Positions 1-8,644 are shown, numbered from the stretch's first letter. The stretch is DNA of 56,317 bases from Candidatus Paracaedibacteraceae bacterium UBA6184 (GCA_002422845.1 DITM01000030.1:6480-62796); one strand, 5' to 3'. A program made the numbers and translations. Notes: generated from the letters alone by a model not told the origin.

Positions 1-45
1 CTCATAACCTGAAGGTCGTTGGTTCAAATCCAGCCCCCGCAACCA
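1..45 (+). tRNA. initiator tRNA-fMet (CAT), 3' part
   Basis: Only the 3' part is in the window. It begins in the anticodon loop with CT-CAT-AA, followed by the 3' anticodon-stem strand CCTGA, a short variable loop, a T arm containing GGTTCAAATC, and an encoded CCA end at 43-45. The anticodon CAT together with the 3' end CCCCCGCAACCA is the pattern of bacterial initiator tRNA rather than elongator Met or Ile2. The first half lies upstream of the window, so the unpaired 1-72 end that marks initiators cannot be checked. Confidence 0.88.
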
Positions 46-199
46 AATTTAAATCCACATATATCCATATTTTTCATGCGTAAATTTACAACCTTTTTAG
101 ATGCTTTTTAACGTTGGCAGCGATTTTGGCATATCTGCGTCAAGTCTTAAATTTCATTATGGGGTTATTCCCCGCCATTGGGGCCGTATAATAGAAGAT

Positions 200-607
200 G
201 TGAGCAAATATACCCAGGTTATAAGAAGTCAGCTATACATACGCAAAGTGATACGTCGCGGTATTTAATGTATCACCTGGTGTTTTTGCACATATAGGCG
301 AGTAGTATTGAGGTTGATGTAGACGCGGGCTTAAAAGAAGTATGTTGGGAGATAGAGAAACGATATCAGGAACACTTTTTAGAGATAGGAACTGACAGGG
401 ATCACGTGCCTTTTTTAGTGTAATCTGTGCAGACATATATAGAGTTACGAAACGGGTCACATTAATCAAAAATATCAGCGCACGAGAAACATTAAGAAGA
501 ACCCCTCAAGTGAGGAAATATTTATGGGGGGTGAATTTTGGACGGGTGGATGTTTCGGAATCACAATAGTGAGGCCTGGAGATGAGTCCAAGATAGCAGG
601 GTTTTAA
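200..607 (+). pseudogene. decayed IS200/IS605-family transposase TnpA
   Basis: Reading three frames in turn reconstructs an IS200-type TnpA (Y1 HUH single-strand transposase). A GTG at 200 starts SKYTQVIRSQLYIRK. After a frameshift comes YLMYHLVF. Near 300-310 the frame holds a stop. Next come VDAGLKEVCWEIEKRYQ and FLEIGTDRDHV, then PFLV and a TAA. A shifted frame gives ISARETLRRTPQVRKYLWG, and a last shift gives GEFWTGGCFGI up to TAA at 605-607. The second His of the HUH motif appears changed to Pro (HVP), so catalysis would be lost even without the frameshifts. A GGGG/CCCC/GGGG set that can form hairpins lies at 161-183, where IS200 elements carry end structures. It sits just downstream of a tRNA gene. 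The rest of 46-199 and 608-724 shows no gene. Confidence 0.85.
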
Positions 608-724
608 GGCTCAAGGACTAGAATATAATTAACTGTATGAAAAAGATCAATGGAATCATAATGAATTTAATTTTCGGGCTAAGATTATTCAGAGTCATCT
701 TAATTAAAGCAGGTGAGAATTCCC

Positions 725-1807
725 CTAAGATTTTAGGCTAACTTTGTTTCCTGTGAGTCGTTCTAGTTTTCCAGAAAGTTCTAATTCTAATATCACATCC
801 CATACATATGCTGGGGATAATCCTGTGTGTTGAATGATAGAATCTATGTCGGTGGGCGTTGTTGATAACAAATCAAGAATTTTAGATTTCATTTCTGCAA
901 GGCCTCGAACCTCTGGTCCTGGGGTCGGAAAATATTTTTTTGGATCAAATGCTTTTACCAGATCCATATGAATTGAAAGGTGCGCAATAATGTCTGCTGC
1001 ATTTCTTGCGAGATAGGCACCGTTCATGATTAATTGATTTGGACCTTCTGATCGGGGGTCATAGGGGAATCCTGGAACGGCAAACACATCTCGACCAAAG
1101 TCATTTGCATAATTTGCTGTGATCATTGATCCTGATTGATGTCGTGCCTCTACAACTAATACACCTGACGACAGCCCTGCAATGATTCGATTGCGTCGTG
1201 GAAAGTGATGTGCTGTTGTTGAGGTTCCGAATGGAAATTCTGAGATTAATAATCCTTGTTCCCCAATCAGAGTATGCAACCCTGCATTTTCTTTGGGATA
1301 TATAGTATCGATTCCACCCCCTAAAACCGCAATTGTCCCAGTGTCTAAGGCGCCTTGATGGGCAGCTGCATCAATTCCCAGAGCAAGTCCGGAGACGATG
1401 TTTAGATTTGAGGCTCCTAAATCAGAGCTGACATCCCGTGTAAATTTAATTCCATTTAAAGATGCGTTTCGACTGCCCACAATAGCAAAGTTTTGATTAA
1501 AGAGTAGTTTATAGTTTCCCTTTATATATAAAATGGGTGGAGCTGAATCAATTGCTTTTAAATAGGTTGGATATTCTGGGTCGTCCCAGGTTAGTATTTT
1601 AACGTTTTGTGCATGAGCTTTTTGAAGTTGTTCTTCAGCAAACTTAACACCGGGTATGTTTGGTCGTTTTTCTTTGCTAATGATGGGAAGCATCTTTAGA
1701 GCTTCAGAGGCAGAACCATAACGTTGTAACAAATGTCTAAATGTAGACGAGCCTACGTTTTCGGTGCCAATAAGGCGAATCCAATTAATAAGCTCGCTTT
1801 GATCCAT
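725..1807 (-). CDS. dprA: DNA-processing protein DprA
   Basis: DprA (Smf) binds single-stranded DNA and loads RecA during natural transformation; it is kept in many bacteria that are not known to be competent. The protein is 360 aa, the usual length. An N-terminal SAM-like helical part (about 1-70) precedes a Rossmann-type DNA-binding domain with VGSRNAS (110-116), SGLALGID (139-146) and FPRRNRIIAGLS (202-213). A winged-helix DML1-like tail (about 305-360) ends it. It is the last gene of rlmB-plsY-dprA, 9 bp after plsY. AAGGA precedes the ATG, and a second ATG lies 5 bp upstream out of frame. A TfoX-N family protein is also encoded at 35.9 kb. Whether the host is competent cannot be told from this window. 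Confidence 0.95.
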   Translation of the reverse strand: MDQSELINWIRLIGTENVGSSTFRHLLQRYGSASEALKMLPIISKEKRPNIPGVKFAEEQLQKAHAQNVKILTWDDPEYPTYLKAIDSAPPILYIKGNYKLLFNQNFAIVGSRNASLNGIKFTRDVSSDLGASNLNIVSGLALGIDAAAHQGALDTGTIAVLGGGIDTIYPKENAGLHTLIGEQGLLISEFPFGTSTTAHHFPRRNRIIAGLSSGVLVVEARHQSGSMITANYANDFGRDVFAVPGFPYDPRSEGPNQLIMNGAYLARNAADIIAHLSIHMDLVKAFDPKKYFPTPGPEVRGLAEMKSKILDLLSTTPTDIDSIIQHTGLSPAYVWDVILELELSGKLERLTGNKVSLKS

Positions 1808-1816
1808 CTCATATCC

Positions 1817-2464
1817 TTAGAACTTTACTTTGTTTTCTTCGCCTTTCATTAGGCGGACAATATTACCTTTATGACGCATAAAAATTAATAGAATGATAAA
1901 AATGAAAAATATTTTTGATGCCAGTATTAAGTGTATTGGAGCATCAAGCGTAGGGAAAATATAAAATATTACATAGATGCCCGCAGCAATGACGCCAATT
2001 AAAGAAGCGATGGATACAATTTTTGTGGAGAATGCGATGATTAAGAAAACAAAAATCCCTATGACCGCGCTATACGGAAATAGCCATGCACAAAATCCAG
2101 TAAATGATGCAACGCCTTTTCCGCCGTTAAATTTTAACCAGCACGAATACATGTGACCTATAACGCCCATTCCGCCTACAATCATCAATGAACTTAAAAG
2201 AGTGTCGGCGGGCAAGTCGTTGATGGGGTTCATAAGGGTGCTAAACAACAGCATGGGAATCCAGACCTTAATAATATCCAGAATATAGGTTGCAAGGGCT
2301 AGCTTTTTGCTGCCGGAGCGTAAAACATTCGTTGCCCCAATGTTTCCAGAGCCTTGTTTGCGAACATCTTGTTTTAGAAATAATTTTACTAAAATATATC
2401 CAAAGGGAATGGATCCAATTAAATAGGCGATCACACACCATATCAATAATACTGTCGTGCTCAT
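1817..2464 (-). CDS. plsY: acyl-phosphate:glycerol-3-phosphate acyltransferase PlsY
   Basis: PlsY is the inner-membrane enzyme that moves an acyl group from acyl-phosphate to glycerol-3-phosphate, the first step of phospholipid synthesis. The 215 aa product is highly hydrophobic with several membrane segments. It carries the family motifs SIPFGYI, GSGNIGATN (about 39-47) and FNGGKGVA (about 112-119). Its ATG overlaps the rlmB stop as ATGA, which suggests translational coupling, and dprA follows 9 bp later. PlsX is not in the window. Confidence 0.95.
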   Translation of the reverse strand: MSTTVLLIWCVIAYLIGSIPFGYILVKLFLKQDVRKQGSGNIGATNVLRSGSKKLALATYILDIIKVWIPMLLFSTLMNPINDLPADTLLSSLMIVGGMGVIGHMYSCWLKFNGGKGVASFTGFCAWLFPYSAVIGIFVFLIIAFSTKIVSIASLIGVIAAGIYVIFYIFPTLDAPIHLILASKIFFIFIILLIFMRHKGNIVRLMKGEENKVKF

Positions 2465-3192
2465 TGAGTTCTCCTTAATTGTTGTTGAAGTTCATACAAA
2501 GCCACCGCCGCTGCGTTAGACGCATTAAGGGTGGGGAATTCTGGATTGGTGGGAAGTTGTGCTAAGAAATCACATGTTTCGGTTACCAAACGACGCATGC
2601 CGGTTCCTTCTGCGCCAATGACTAGGACTATTTTTTTTGGCAGGTCTATTTGATGCAAAGACTGCTTGCCATGTTCTGATAATCCGACAACCCAAAACCC
2701 TTTGTCTTTTAACGTATCTAATGTGCGGGACAAGTTGGTGACCCTTGAAAAAGGTACACGATCTAGGGCGCCACAGGCAGATTTAGCCAACACGCCACTT
2801 TCTAGAGGGCTGTTGCGTTCGGTGTGGATGACTCCGTCCACATTAAAACAGGCGGCGGAACGCAAAATGGCTCCCACATTGTGAGGGTCGGTTACTTGAT
2901 CAAATGCGAGAATTAGGCACGGATCGTTCTGCAATGGCAGGTGTTCTAAATGTACGTTGGGCAGTGGTGTTGTTTCTAAAACGATGCCTTGATGGACGGC
3001 ATCAGAAGGTACGAACTTTTCCAATTCTTTTTTCGTAACCTTTTTTAGAATTTTTGAGTAAGTGGGATATCCATCTGCGTCTTCGGCGACGACATATAAA
3101 TTCTTATGCTGACGTTTTGGATTTTGTAACGCTGCGTTTACAGCATGTGTTCCATATAGAAATAATTTTGATGAAGAGGCGCGTTGCTCCAC
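2461..3192 (-). CDS. rlmB: 23S rRNA (guanosine-2'-O-)methyltransferase RlmB / SpoU family
   Basis: A SPOUT-class, SAM-dependent rRNA 2'-O-methyltransferase; RlmB modifies G2251 of 23S rRNA in E. coli. Visible motifs are LYGTHAVNAAL near the N-terminus (substrate-binding domain), NVGAILRSAA (motif 1), VLVIGAEGTGM (motif 2) and LNASNAAAVALYEL (motif 3, the knot). I place the start at GTG 3192 because GGAG (3199-3202) precedes it by 6 bp. The longer frame from TTG 3231 would begin next to the -10 element TATACT (3223-3228), so its start codon would precede the likely transcript. The result is 243 aa, typical of the family. It is first gene of rlmB-plsY-dprA. Assignment to RlmB rather than another TrmH-family member rests on length and the N-terminal domain. 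Confidence 0.9.
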   Translation of the reverse strand: MEQRASSSKLFLYGTHAVNAALQNPKRQHKNLYVVAEDADGYPTYSKILKKVTKKELEKFVPSDAVHQGIVLETTPLPNVHLEHLPLQNDPCLILAFDQVTDPHNVGAILRSAACFNVDGVIHTERNSPLESGVLAKSACGALDRVPFSRVTNLSRTLDTLKDKGFWVVGLSEHGKQSLHQIDLPKKIVLVIGAEGTGMRRLVTETCDFLAQLPTNPEFPTLNASNAAAVALYELQQQLRRTQ

Positions 3193-3222
3193 GTGATGCT
3201 CCGATCTAGTGATGGTTGTCAG

Positions 3223-3252
3223 AGTATACAAGCAGACAATTCAATTGTGCAA
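3223..3252 (-). promoter_or_regulatory. sigma70-type promoter of rlmB-plsY-dprA
   Basis: On the minus strand TTGCAC (3252-3247) is followed after 18 bp by TATACT (3228-3223), a good sigma70 pair. It lies 31 bp upstream of the GTG chosen for rlmB and supports that start. The region 3193-3420 separates it from the divergent rseP gene. Confidence 0.6.
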
Positions 3253-3420
3253 GGGATAGTTCGGCGAAAAAGTGGTTTAAGGGGGATCTTTCTTAAGTAA
3301 GGGGTCAATCTTGATCGCTCTGTTTTCACAATATTAAAGGAAGATTGAAAAGATAAAAAACTCATTGGCTTTCTATACATTCCTGAGTATATTAAGAAAG
3401 ATTTAATTTTTAGGTTTGAT

Positions 3421-4494
3421 ATGCAATCTTTTGCAACAGAGTTTTTAACAACCACATTATTGTTTGTCGTTGTTTTATCATTTATTGTGTTTATTCATGA
3501 ATTAGGGCATTTCTTGCCCGCGCGATATTTTGGAATCAAGGTGGATACGTTTTCAATCGGTTTTGGAAAAGAGATCTTTGGCTGGACAGATTCCAAAGGG
3601 ACGCGGTGGAAATTTAGCTGGATTCCGCTGGGAGGGTATGTTCGCTTTTTTGGTGATACGGATGCGGCGAGTACGTCGGTTGATAAAGCGATTTCTGATG
3701 AAGACAAATTAAAGTGTTTGCATTATCGTTCGGTAAAAGAGCGTATGATTGTTTCTGTGGGAGGGCCTGCAGCTAATTATCTGTTAGCGATCGTTTTGTT
3801 TTTCGCTGTTTTTTTCTTGAGCGGTCAACCAGAGGTATCGTCTAAAATTGATAGCTTTGTTGAAAACAGTCCGGCAAAAGCTGCGGGGTTAATTGTTGGC
3901 GATGAAATCAAATCAATTAATGGCAAGGCCGTCACTTCGTTTTCAGACGTTTTAGAGGCTATGGGAGAGCTAAAGTCGGCAGAAGTTAATGTTGAAGTTC
4001 AGCGCGAGGGTAGTGTTCATCGATATATGTTTTTAGCAAACAGTGTAAAGGCGGGCGATACTGAACGATTCATTCTGGGTATTAAGACGGGGCGTGGAGC
4101 CGCGTTTCAAATCGGAAGTTCTTTAACATCTGCTGTCGCATACCCGTTTCAGATCTCATGGGCTACGTTGTTAGCTTTGAAACGTATGATTTTAAAAACA
4201 AGCATGGATGGATTAGGTGGACCTATTGCCATGGCGAAAGGGATTAAAACGGCAGCGTCTATGGGCGTGATGGTTGTGATCTTTTATGCCGCGTTAATTT
4301 CCACAAGCTTAGGTTTTTTTAACTTGCTTCCCATTCCCACACTTGATGGTGGGCATATTGTGTTTTATGCAATCGAGGCTGTCCGAGGAAAGCCTGTGAG
4401 TGAAAAAATTCAAGAGTGGGCATTTATGATTGGATTTGGAGCCTTAATTTTATTATTTTTGTTTGTAACATATAAAGACGTATTTTTTAAGTAA
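3421..4494 (+). CDS. rseP: RIP metalloprotease RseP (site-2 protease)
   Basis: An inner-membrane zinc protease that cleaves transmembrane substrates, classically anti-sigma factors and leftover signal peptides. The 357 aa protein has HELGH at 26-30 in the first membrane segment (zinc ligands and catalytic Glu). A PDZ domain lies at about 120-200, and the third zinc ligand is in NLLPIPTLDGGH near 290-302. Length fits alphaproteobacterial members with one PDZ domain. AGG lies 6 bp before the ATG. It is followed by bamA after a short gap, the standard alphaproteobacterial envelope-gene order. A second, smaller M50 protease is at 55.1 kb. Confidence 0.95.
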   Translation: MQSFATEFLTTTLLFVVVLSFIVFIHELGHFLPARYFGIKVDTFSIGFGKEIFGWTDSKGTRWKFSWIPLGGYVRFFGDTDAASTSVDKAISDEDKLKCLHYRSVKERMIVSVGGPAANYLLAIVLFFAVFFLSGQPEVSSKIDSFVENSPAKAAGLIVGDEIKSINGKAVTSFSDVLEAMGELKSAEVNVEVQREGSVHRYMFLANSVKAGDTERFILGIKTGRGAAFQIGSSLTSAVAYPFQISWATLLALKRMILKTSMDGLGGPIAMAKGIKTAASMGVMVVIFYAALISTSLGFFNLLPIPTLDGGHIVFYAIEAVRGKPVSEKIQEWAFMIGFGALILLFLFVTYKDVFFK

Positions 4495-4516
4495 AAGCCT
4501 AGAAAGGGTGTTGAGC

Positions 4517-6865
4517 GTGAAGATGAATAAAAATGTGATAGCGGCGCTATTAGTCAGCGTGTTCGCGTCTGCGGTTGCTGCAGAATCAATTAAAGACATT
4601 CAAGTAAAAGGTAGCGGTCGTATTGATCCTGCGGTGATTCAATCATACTTGCGGTCTAAGATTGGTGATAGCTATGATTCTCAGTTAATCAACGATGATT
4701 TGAAAAACTTATTTGCAACGGGGTTGTTTAGTAGCATTTCATTTTCATTCGAAGGGCAAAAGCTTTTCATTCAAGTTTCAGAAAATCCGATTTTAAACGA
4801 GATAGCTTTCGAGAGAATGTCCGCAGTCCCCGAAGATATGGTCAAGAAGGAATTACATCTTGAAAGTCGTCAAGTATTTAAAAAGGCTGATGTATTAAAA
4901 GCCGTTGATATTTTGTTGCAGATTTATCGTGCTAAAGGATATTTCAACGCCCGCATAACGCCTCAAATTATTGAGCGACCCGAAAATCGTTTGGACTTGA
5001 TCTTTAAGATTGAAGAAGGAGCCCCAACGAATATTTCCAAGATTAATATGGTTGGTAATGCATACTTTGACTCGGTAGATTTAAAGTCTGTGATTGACTC
5101 AGAAGAAAGCGGTGCGCTTTCATTCTTTCAAACGAACAACGTTTATGATCCGAACAGAATTCGCGTTGACGAAGAAAAAATGCGAAGGTTATATTTAAAA
5201 AATGGTTTTTATGATTTTAAAGTTGATCGTTCAACCGTTGAGCTGTTGCCCAACTATGAGGGGTTTTTCTTAACGTATCAATTGACAGAGGGTGCGCAAT
5301 ATACTGTGGGTAAGATTGCACTTAATAACCCATTTCCATCGTTAGATGTTGCGACAATTATGCAAGAAATTCCATATGTTAGTGGGAGTGTATTTAACCA
5401 GGAAAGTATTGAAGAGTCCCTTGATAAGCTGAACGATTATTATGCGGCTCAAGGGTATCCGTTTGTTCAGATTACACCAGAATTTAAAAAAGACGATAAG
5501 AATCACACCATTGAGGTGACCTATAACGTCTTGAAGGCGCAAAAAGTATTTGTTGAAAAAATTGTGATTGAAGGTAACCGTTTAACACGTGAACATTTAA
5601 TTCGCGATCAGCTAATGATTTCAGAAGGGGATCCCTTTAACCCAGTATTGGTGCGCCGTTCGATCAAAAATTTAAGAAACTTGGGATTATTTGAACCTTA
5701 TATAGCGACAGATAAGCGTCAAGGATCGGCTCCTGATAAAGTCATTTTAGTGTTGCGTGTCTCGGAGCGTTCTTTCTTTAGTATTATGGGGGGGGTATCT
5801 TACGGTCATAAACAAGGTCTTGCGGGAAATGCAAGCGTTGGACATCGTAATATTAAAGGTACGGGGATTGCTGGGCAATTGCAGACAGTTTTTGGTGCGA
5901 ACACTCAAAGTTTAAACCTTAGTATGTTAAAGCCATCGATGGTTCGTGATTTGGATTTTTCGATCGCCGGAAATGTTAAGCATGATGAAGATAAAGAATA
6001 CTCAGCATATCGTGAGTTCTCATATATGGGGTCGCCAACGTTAACATTCAATTGGACTGAAAACTTTAGAACGGCAGTAGATTATACGTTTAAACGATAT
6101 GAGACTGACTTTTTTGAAGAATCTCAACGTAATATGCGTAATCTTCAGTATGGCGATAGAAAAGAAGATCGTCATAAATCGGCAGCATCGGTTAACATGA
6201 TCTATGATACCCGAGACGATCGCTTTACCCCTACCGAGGGATTCAAAGCATCTGGATCTTTAGAGTATTCTGGAATTGGCGGAAATGTGGATTACGTTAA
6301 GCTAGATGTAGCGGGTGATTACTATGTTCCGTTTGGTCGCAGTGGAATGGTTTTGGCCTTTAAAGGTGCATTTGGAAAAATGTGGGAAACCAATAGCCAA
6401 TATATCAACTTTTTTGAACGGTATCGTTTAGGGTATTTGTCGTTCCGCGGATTCCAAGTTGCAGGACTTGGTCCAAGAGAGCAAATGCCTTGGATGCAAG
6501 CTGCCGAATCTAAAAATACTGGAGCTAAAAATCCATTTAATAGTAACGGTACAGGTGGTTTGAACATGTACAAAGTTACGACAGAATTCTCATTCCCATT
6601 TGCTGCAGACGTTGGCGTTCGTGCATTAACCTTTGTGGATGTTGGAAGCGTATGGGAGCTTGGAACACCTAAAGCAGAGGCGCGGGCAGAAGATCCCACA
6701 ATTGTAGGCAATGGTGATATGAAAACACGTGTCAGCATTGGTTTTGGAATTCAAGTCGATATACCAATGATGGGTCGATTGATTGTGGGATTGGCTAAGC
6801 CATTAGTCAAAGAAGAATATGATCAAGAAGAATGTTTCTTCTTCACATTGGGTGGGGGGATGTAA
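4517..6865 (+). CDS. bamA: outer membrane protein assembly factor BamA
   Basis: BamA inserts beta-barrel proteins into the outer membrane. A signal peptide (MNKNVIAALLVSVFASAVAA) is followed by five POTRA repeats to about residue 420 and a C-terminal 16-strand barrel (surface antigen/D15 domain). The frame is open from GTG 4508; I choose GTG 4517 because AAAGGG (4503-4508) sits 8 bp ahead. ATG 4523 is also possible. The product is about 782 aa, a normal size. Two oddities: a run of eight G (about 5788-5795) inside the gene, and a C-terminus of FFFTLGGGM that lacks the usual terminal aromatic residue. Its stop overlaps fabZ as TAATG. The lpxD gene that usually follows is absent. Confidence 0.96.
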   Translation: MKMNKNVIAALLVSVFASAVAAESIKDIQVKGSGRIDPAVIQSYLRSKIGDSYDSQLINDDLKNLFATGLFSSISFSFEGQKLFIQVSENPILNEIAFERMSAVPEDMVKKELHLESRQVFKKADVLKAVDILLQIYRAKGYFNARITPQIIERPENRLDLIFKIEEGAPTNISKINMVGNAYFDSVDLKSVIDSEESGALSFFQTNNVYDPNRIRVDEEKMRRLYLKNGFYDFKVDRSTVELLPNYEGFFLTYQLTEGAQYTVGKIALNNPFPSLDVATIMQEIPYVSGSVFNQESIEESLDKLNDYYAAQGYPFVQITPEFKKDDKNHTIEVTYNVLKAQKVFVEKIVIEGNRLTREHLIRDQLMISEGDPFNPVLVRRSIKNLRNLGLFEPYIATDKRQGSAPDKVILVLRVSERSFFSIMGGVSYGHKQGLAGNASVGHRNIKGTGIAGQLQTVFGANTQSLNLSMLKPSMVRDLDFSIAGNVKHDEDKEYSAYREFSYMGSPTLTFNWTENFRTAVDYTFKRYETDFFEESQRNMRNLQYGDRKEDRHKSAASVNMIYDTRDDRFTPTEGFKASGSLEYSGIGGNVDYVKLDVAGDYYVPFGRSGMVLAFKGAFGKMWETNSQYINFFERYRLGYLSFRGFQVAGLGPREQMPWMQAAESKNTGAKNPFNSNGTGGLNMYKVTTEFSFPFAADVGVRALTFVDVGSVWELGTPKAEARAEDPTIVGNGDMKTRVSIGFGIQVDIPMMGRLIVGLAKPLVKEEYDQEECFFFTLGGGM

Positions 6866-7317
6866 TGAGTTTTTTAATGGATGTTGTAAAAATTCAAAGC
6901 TTTATTCCGCATCGTTTTCCATTTTTACTGGTGGATCGTGTGGTGTCAATTTCGGAAACAGAGATCGTTGCATTAAAAAATGTGACGATCAATGAACCTT
7001 TTTTTCAGGGGCACTTTCCGGGTGCTCCGGTGATGCCAGGCGTATTGATTGTGGAAGCTTTAGCCCAAGCTGCCGGTGTGTTTATGGGGCATCAATTGGA
7101 ACTGCAAGGTCAATCCATGAGTGATAAGTTGATGTTTTTTATGAGCATCGATCAAGTAAAATTTCGTCAAATTGTTGCACCCGGTGACCAACTTATGTTA
7201 CAAGTATCATTAGTACAAAAACGTGGCGCCATTGCAAAGTTTGAAGCAAAGGCCACAGTTGATGGCAAAGTTACTACAGAAGCCAATTTTATGGCTATGT
7301 TGTCCGATAAAAAATAG
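6865..7317 (+). CDS. fabZ: 3-hydroxyacyl-[acyl-carrier-protein] dehydratase FabZ
   Basis: FabZ dehydrates 3-hydroxyacyl-ACP to trans-2-enoyl-ACP in type II fatty-acid synthesis. The 150 aa hot-dog protein shows IPHRFPFLLVDRV near the N-terminus. The catalytic His is H50 in QGHFPGAPVMPG and the catalytic Glu is E64 in VEALAQAAGV, the same 14-residue spacing as in E. coli. The start is ATG 6865, overlapping the bamA stop by one base with a G-rich ribosome site just upstream. The longer frame from 6832 would lie inside bamA. The usual partners lpxD (before) and lpxA (after) are missing; the operon ends here in a hairpin. Confidence 0.95.
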   Translation: MSFLMDVVKIQSFIPHRFPFLLVDRVVSISETEIVALKNVTINEPFFQGHFPGAPVMPGVLIVEALAQAAGVFMGHQLELQGQSMSDKLMFFMSIDQVKFRQIVAPGDQLMLQVSLVQKRGAIAKFEAKATVDGKVTTEANFMAMLSDKK

Positions 7318-7349
7318 ATCGCTTTTTAATCCGCGATCTATTTCTTCTT
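7312..7349 (+). terminator. terminator hairpin after fabZ
   Basis: AAATAGATCGC (7312-7322) and GCGATCTATTT (7333-7343) form a perfect 11-bp stem with a 10-nt loop, followed by CTTCTT. The left arm contains the fabZ stop codon. The T tract is weak, so termination may be partial. No gene is seen between here and 7595. Confidence 0.65.
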
Positions 7350-7595
7350 AGATTTTTTCTTCCTCTCGGTATTTTTGTTTCGTGGAACTCCCCTCTTTTG
7401 TTCAGGGTAGTAGTTGTAATTTGTAATGTTGTTAATATTTGTAGTCTGTTTCTGTTGATTTTTCGATGAATTATCAGATTTATCTTCAAAAAAATGATTT
7501 AAAAAAATTAACCATTGTTTTTAATAGTGTGTAAAACATCTATTATCCTTTTTATAATTATTGATAGAGATTTTTATCATTTTAAATATTGCTTG

Positions 7596-8186
7596 TCAAA
7601 GGTTTTGTTGTGGTAAATTAAAAAGAATAGATTCGATAATAAATCTAACATCTTTATTGTTTGATTCTGAAAGATTCTGAAGAATATCAAAGTTTTCTTT
7701 TTCTATAGCGACAACAAATGTTTTTCTGGGTTCTTTGTTTTTAAATAATGTTTTCTCATAATCTTCATAGTTGGATAGGTACTGATCGATTGATTTTTTA
7801 TATTCAGGATTGCTAGAGTAGTTATCTAAGCTCCCTCTAATCCACTGTGATAAGGGTTTTTGAGTGGTGTTTAAATTATCAAGCTTTGATCTTAATGGTT
7901 CCGCTAAATACAAATTTACCTTCACACGATCATGACTAGGCCGACGAATTCTTTTTATTTGTTTTATGGATAAATCTTCTGATGATTTGTTTTTAAAGTC
8001 GTGTATTTTAACTTTTTTTTCTAAACAATCAACAATTTCATCAATTTCTTTTAATGAGTTTTCGATTTTTTTCTTTTCCTTTAGTACTGTTTCCAATATT
8101 GTTTTTAATATTAAAGGTTCCTCATTTCCTAAAAGCTTATTTTCGAAAAGCTTATTAATGTCTCTGAGTAATTTTATTTCTTTCAT
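7596..8186 (-). CDS. hypothetical protein with two ribbon-helix-helix-like segments
   Basis: I do not recognise a named family. The 196 aa, Lys/Glu/Asn-rich protein begins with a likely coiled coil (about 1-60). After a basic linker come two segments that each look like a beta-strand plus two helices. One starts at DRVKVNLYLAEPLRSKL and runs into SQWIRGSLDNY (about 85-120). The other starts at RKTFVVAIEKENFDILQNL and runs into RFIIESIL (about 158-192). That is the layout of an Arc/CopG ribbon-helix-helix DNA-binding fold, here in tandem in one chain. The ATG follows a strong AGGAG. The gene is markedly more AT-rich than its neighbours and stands alone between two plus-strand operons, which suggests acquisition. 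DNA binding is inference. Confidence 0.6.
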   Translation of the reverse strand: MKEIKLLRDINKLFENKLLGNEEPLILKTILETVLKEKKKIENSLKEIDEIVDCLEKKVKIHDFKNKSSEDLSIKQIKRIRRPSHDRVKVNLYLAEPLRSKLDNLNTTQKPLSQWIRGSLDNYSSNPEYKKSIDQYLSNYEDYEKTLFKNKEPRKTFVVAIEKENFDILQNLSESNNKDVRFIIESILFNLPQQNL

Positions 8187-8644
8187 GTTTTTTCTCCTCG
8201 TTGTTTGTTAGTCTTTTATAATAACATCAAGTCGATGTCAAATAAAAAAGAATGAAAAAATAAATATGATAAAAAATTAGAGAGTTGCTGCATAGAAAAT
8301 CTAAACGAATCACTTGCAATCCATGTCAAGTTTTAGGTATAACCAGAGTGGGAGTATTTAAGTCGTTGTTTTCACTTGCATAGGATTGCCTAACTTTAAT
8401 TAGGGAGAGGTTGGGCTAGATCTTAGTTATTAAATATATTAATAAAACGTTAGCGTAATAATTAATTATTCGAGAAATAAATTATTTATGAATATAAAAG
8501 GACTCAATTGCCCAAGCCTTGTTATTTTTGCAAGTCAAGATTGAGTCGGTATGTCTTGTAATCAATTGACGTGTTTTTTGAATACATGGTAACCTAAGCA
8601 TATTCGTGTTAATCACCCCATAGTAAACTAAAAAGGAATAGAGG
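8187..8644 (+). other. 458-bp intergenic region upstream of nrdA
   Basis: No convincing gene was found on either strand. It holds an inverted repeat, GACTCAAT (8501-8508) and ATTGAGTC (8540-8547), just upstream of the likely nrdA promoter; this could be an operator. I looked for an NrdR box pair and did not see a clear one. Confidence 0.4.
8566..8595 (+). promoter_or_regulatory. probable nrdA promoter
   Basis: TTGACG (8566-8571) is followed after 18 bp by TAACCT (8590-8595). The -35 is strong and the -10 is only fair. It lies about 50 bp before the nrdA ATG and just downstream of the inverted repeat at 8501-8547. Confidence 0.45.

Noticed and set aside
233..469. Minus-strand frame of 78 codons
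   Set aside because: It lies antisense to the decayed IS200 transposase and has no protein-like features of its own.
6322..6738. Minus-strand frame of 138 codons inside bamA
   Set aside because: Antisense shadow; BamA barrel strands are clear on the other strand.
7295..7489. Minus-strand frame of 64 codons after fabZ
   Set aside because: Overlaps the terminator hairpin and is a Lys/Arg/Thr-rich artefact of T-rich DNA.
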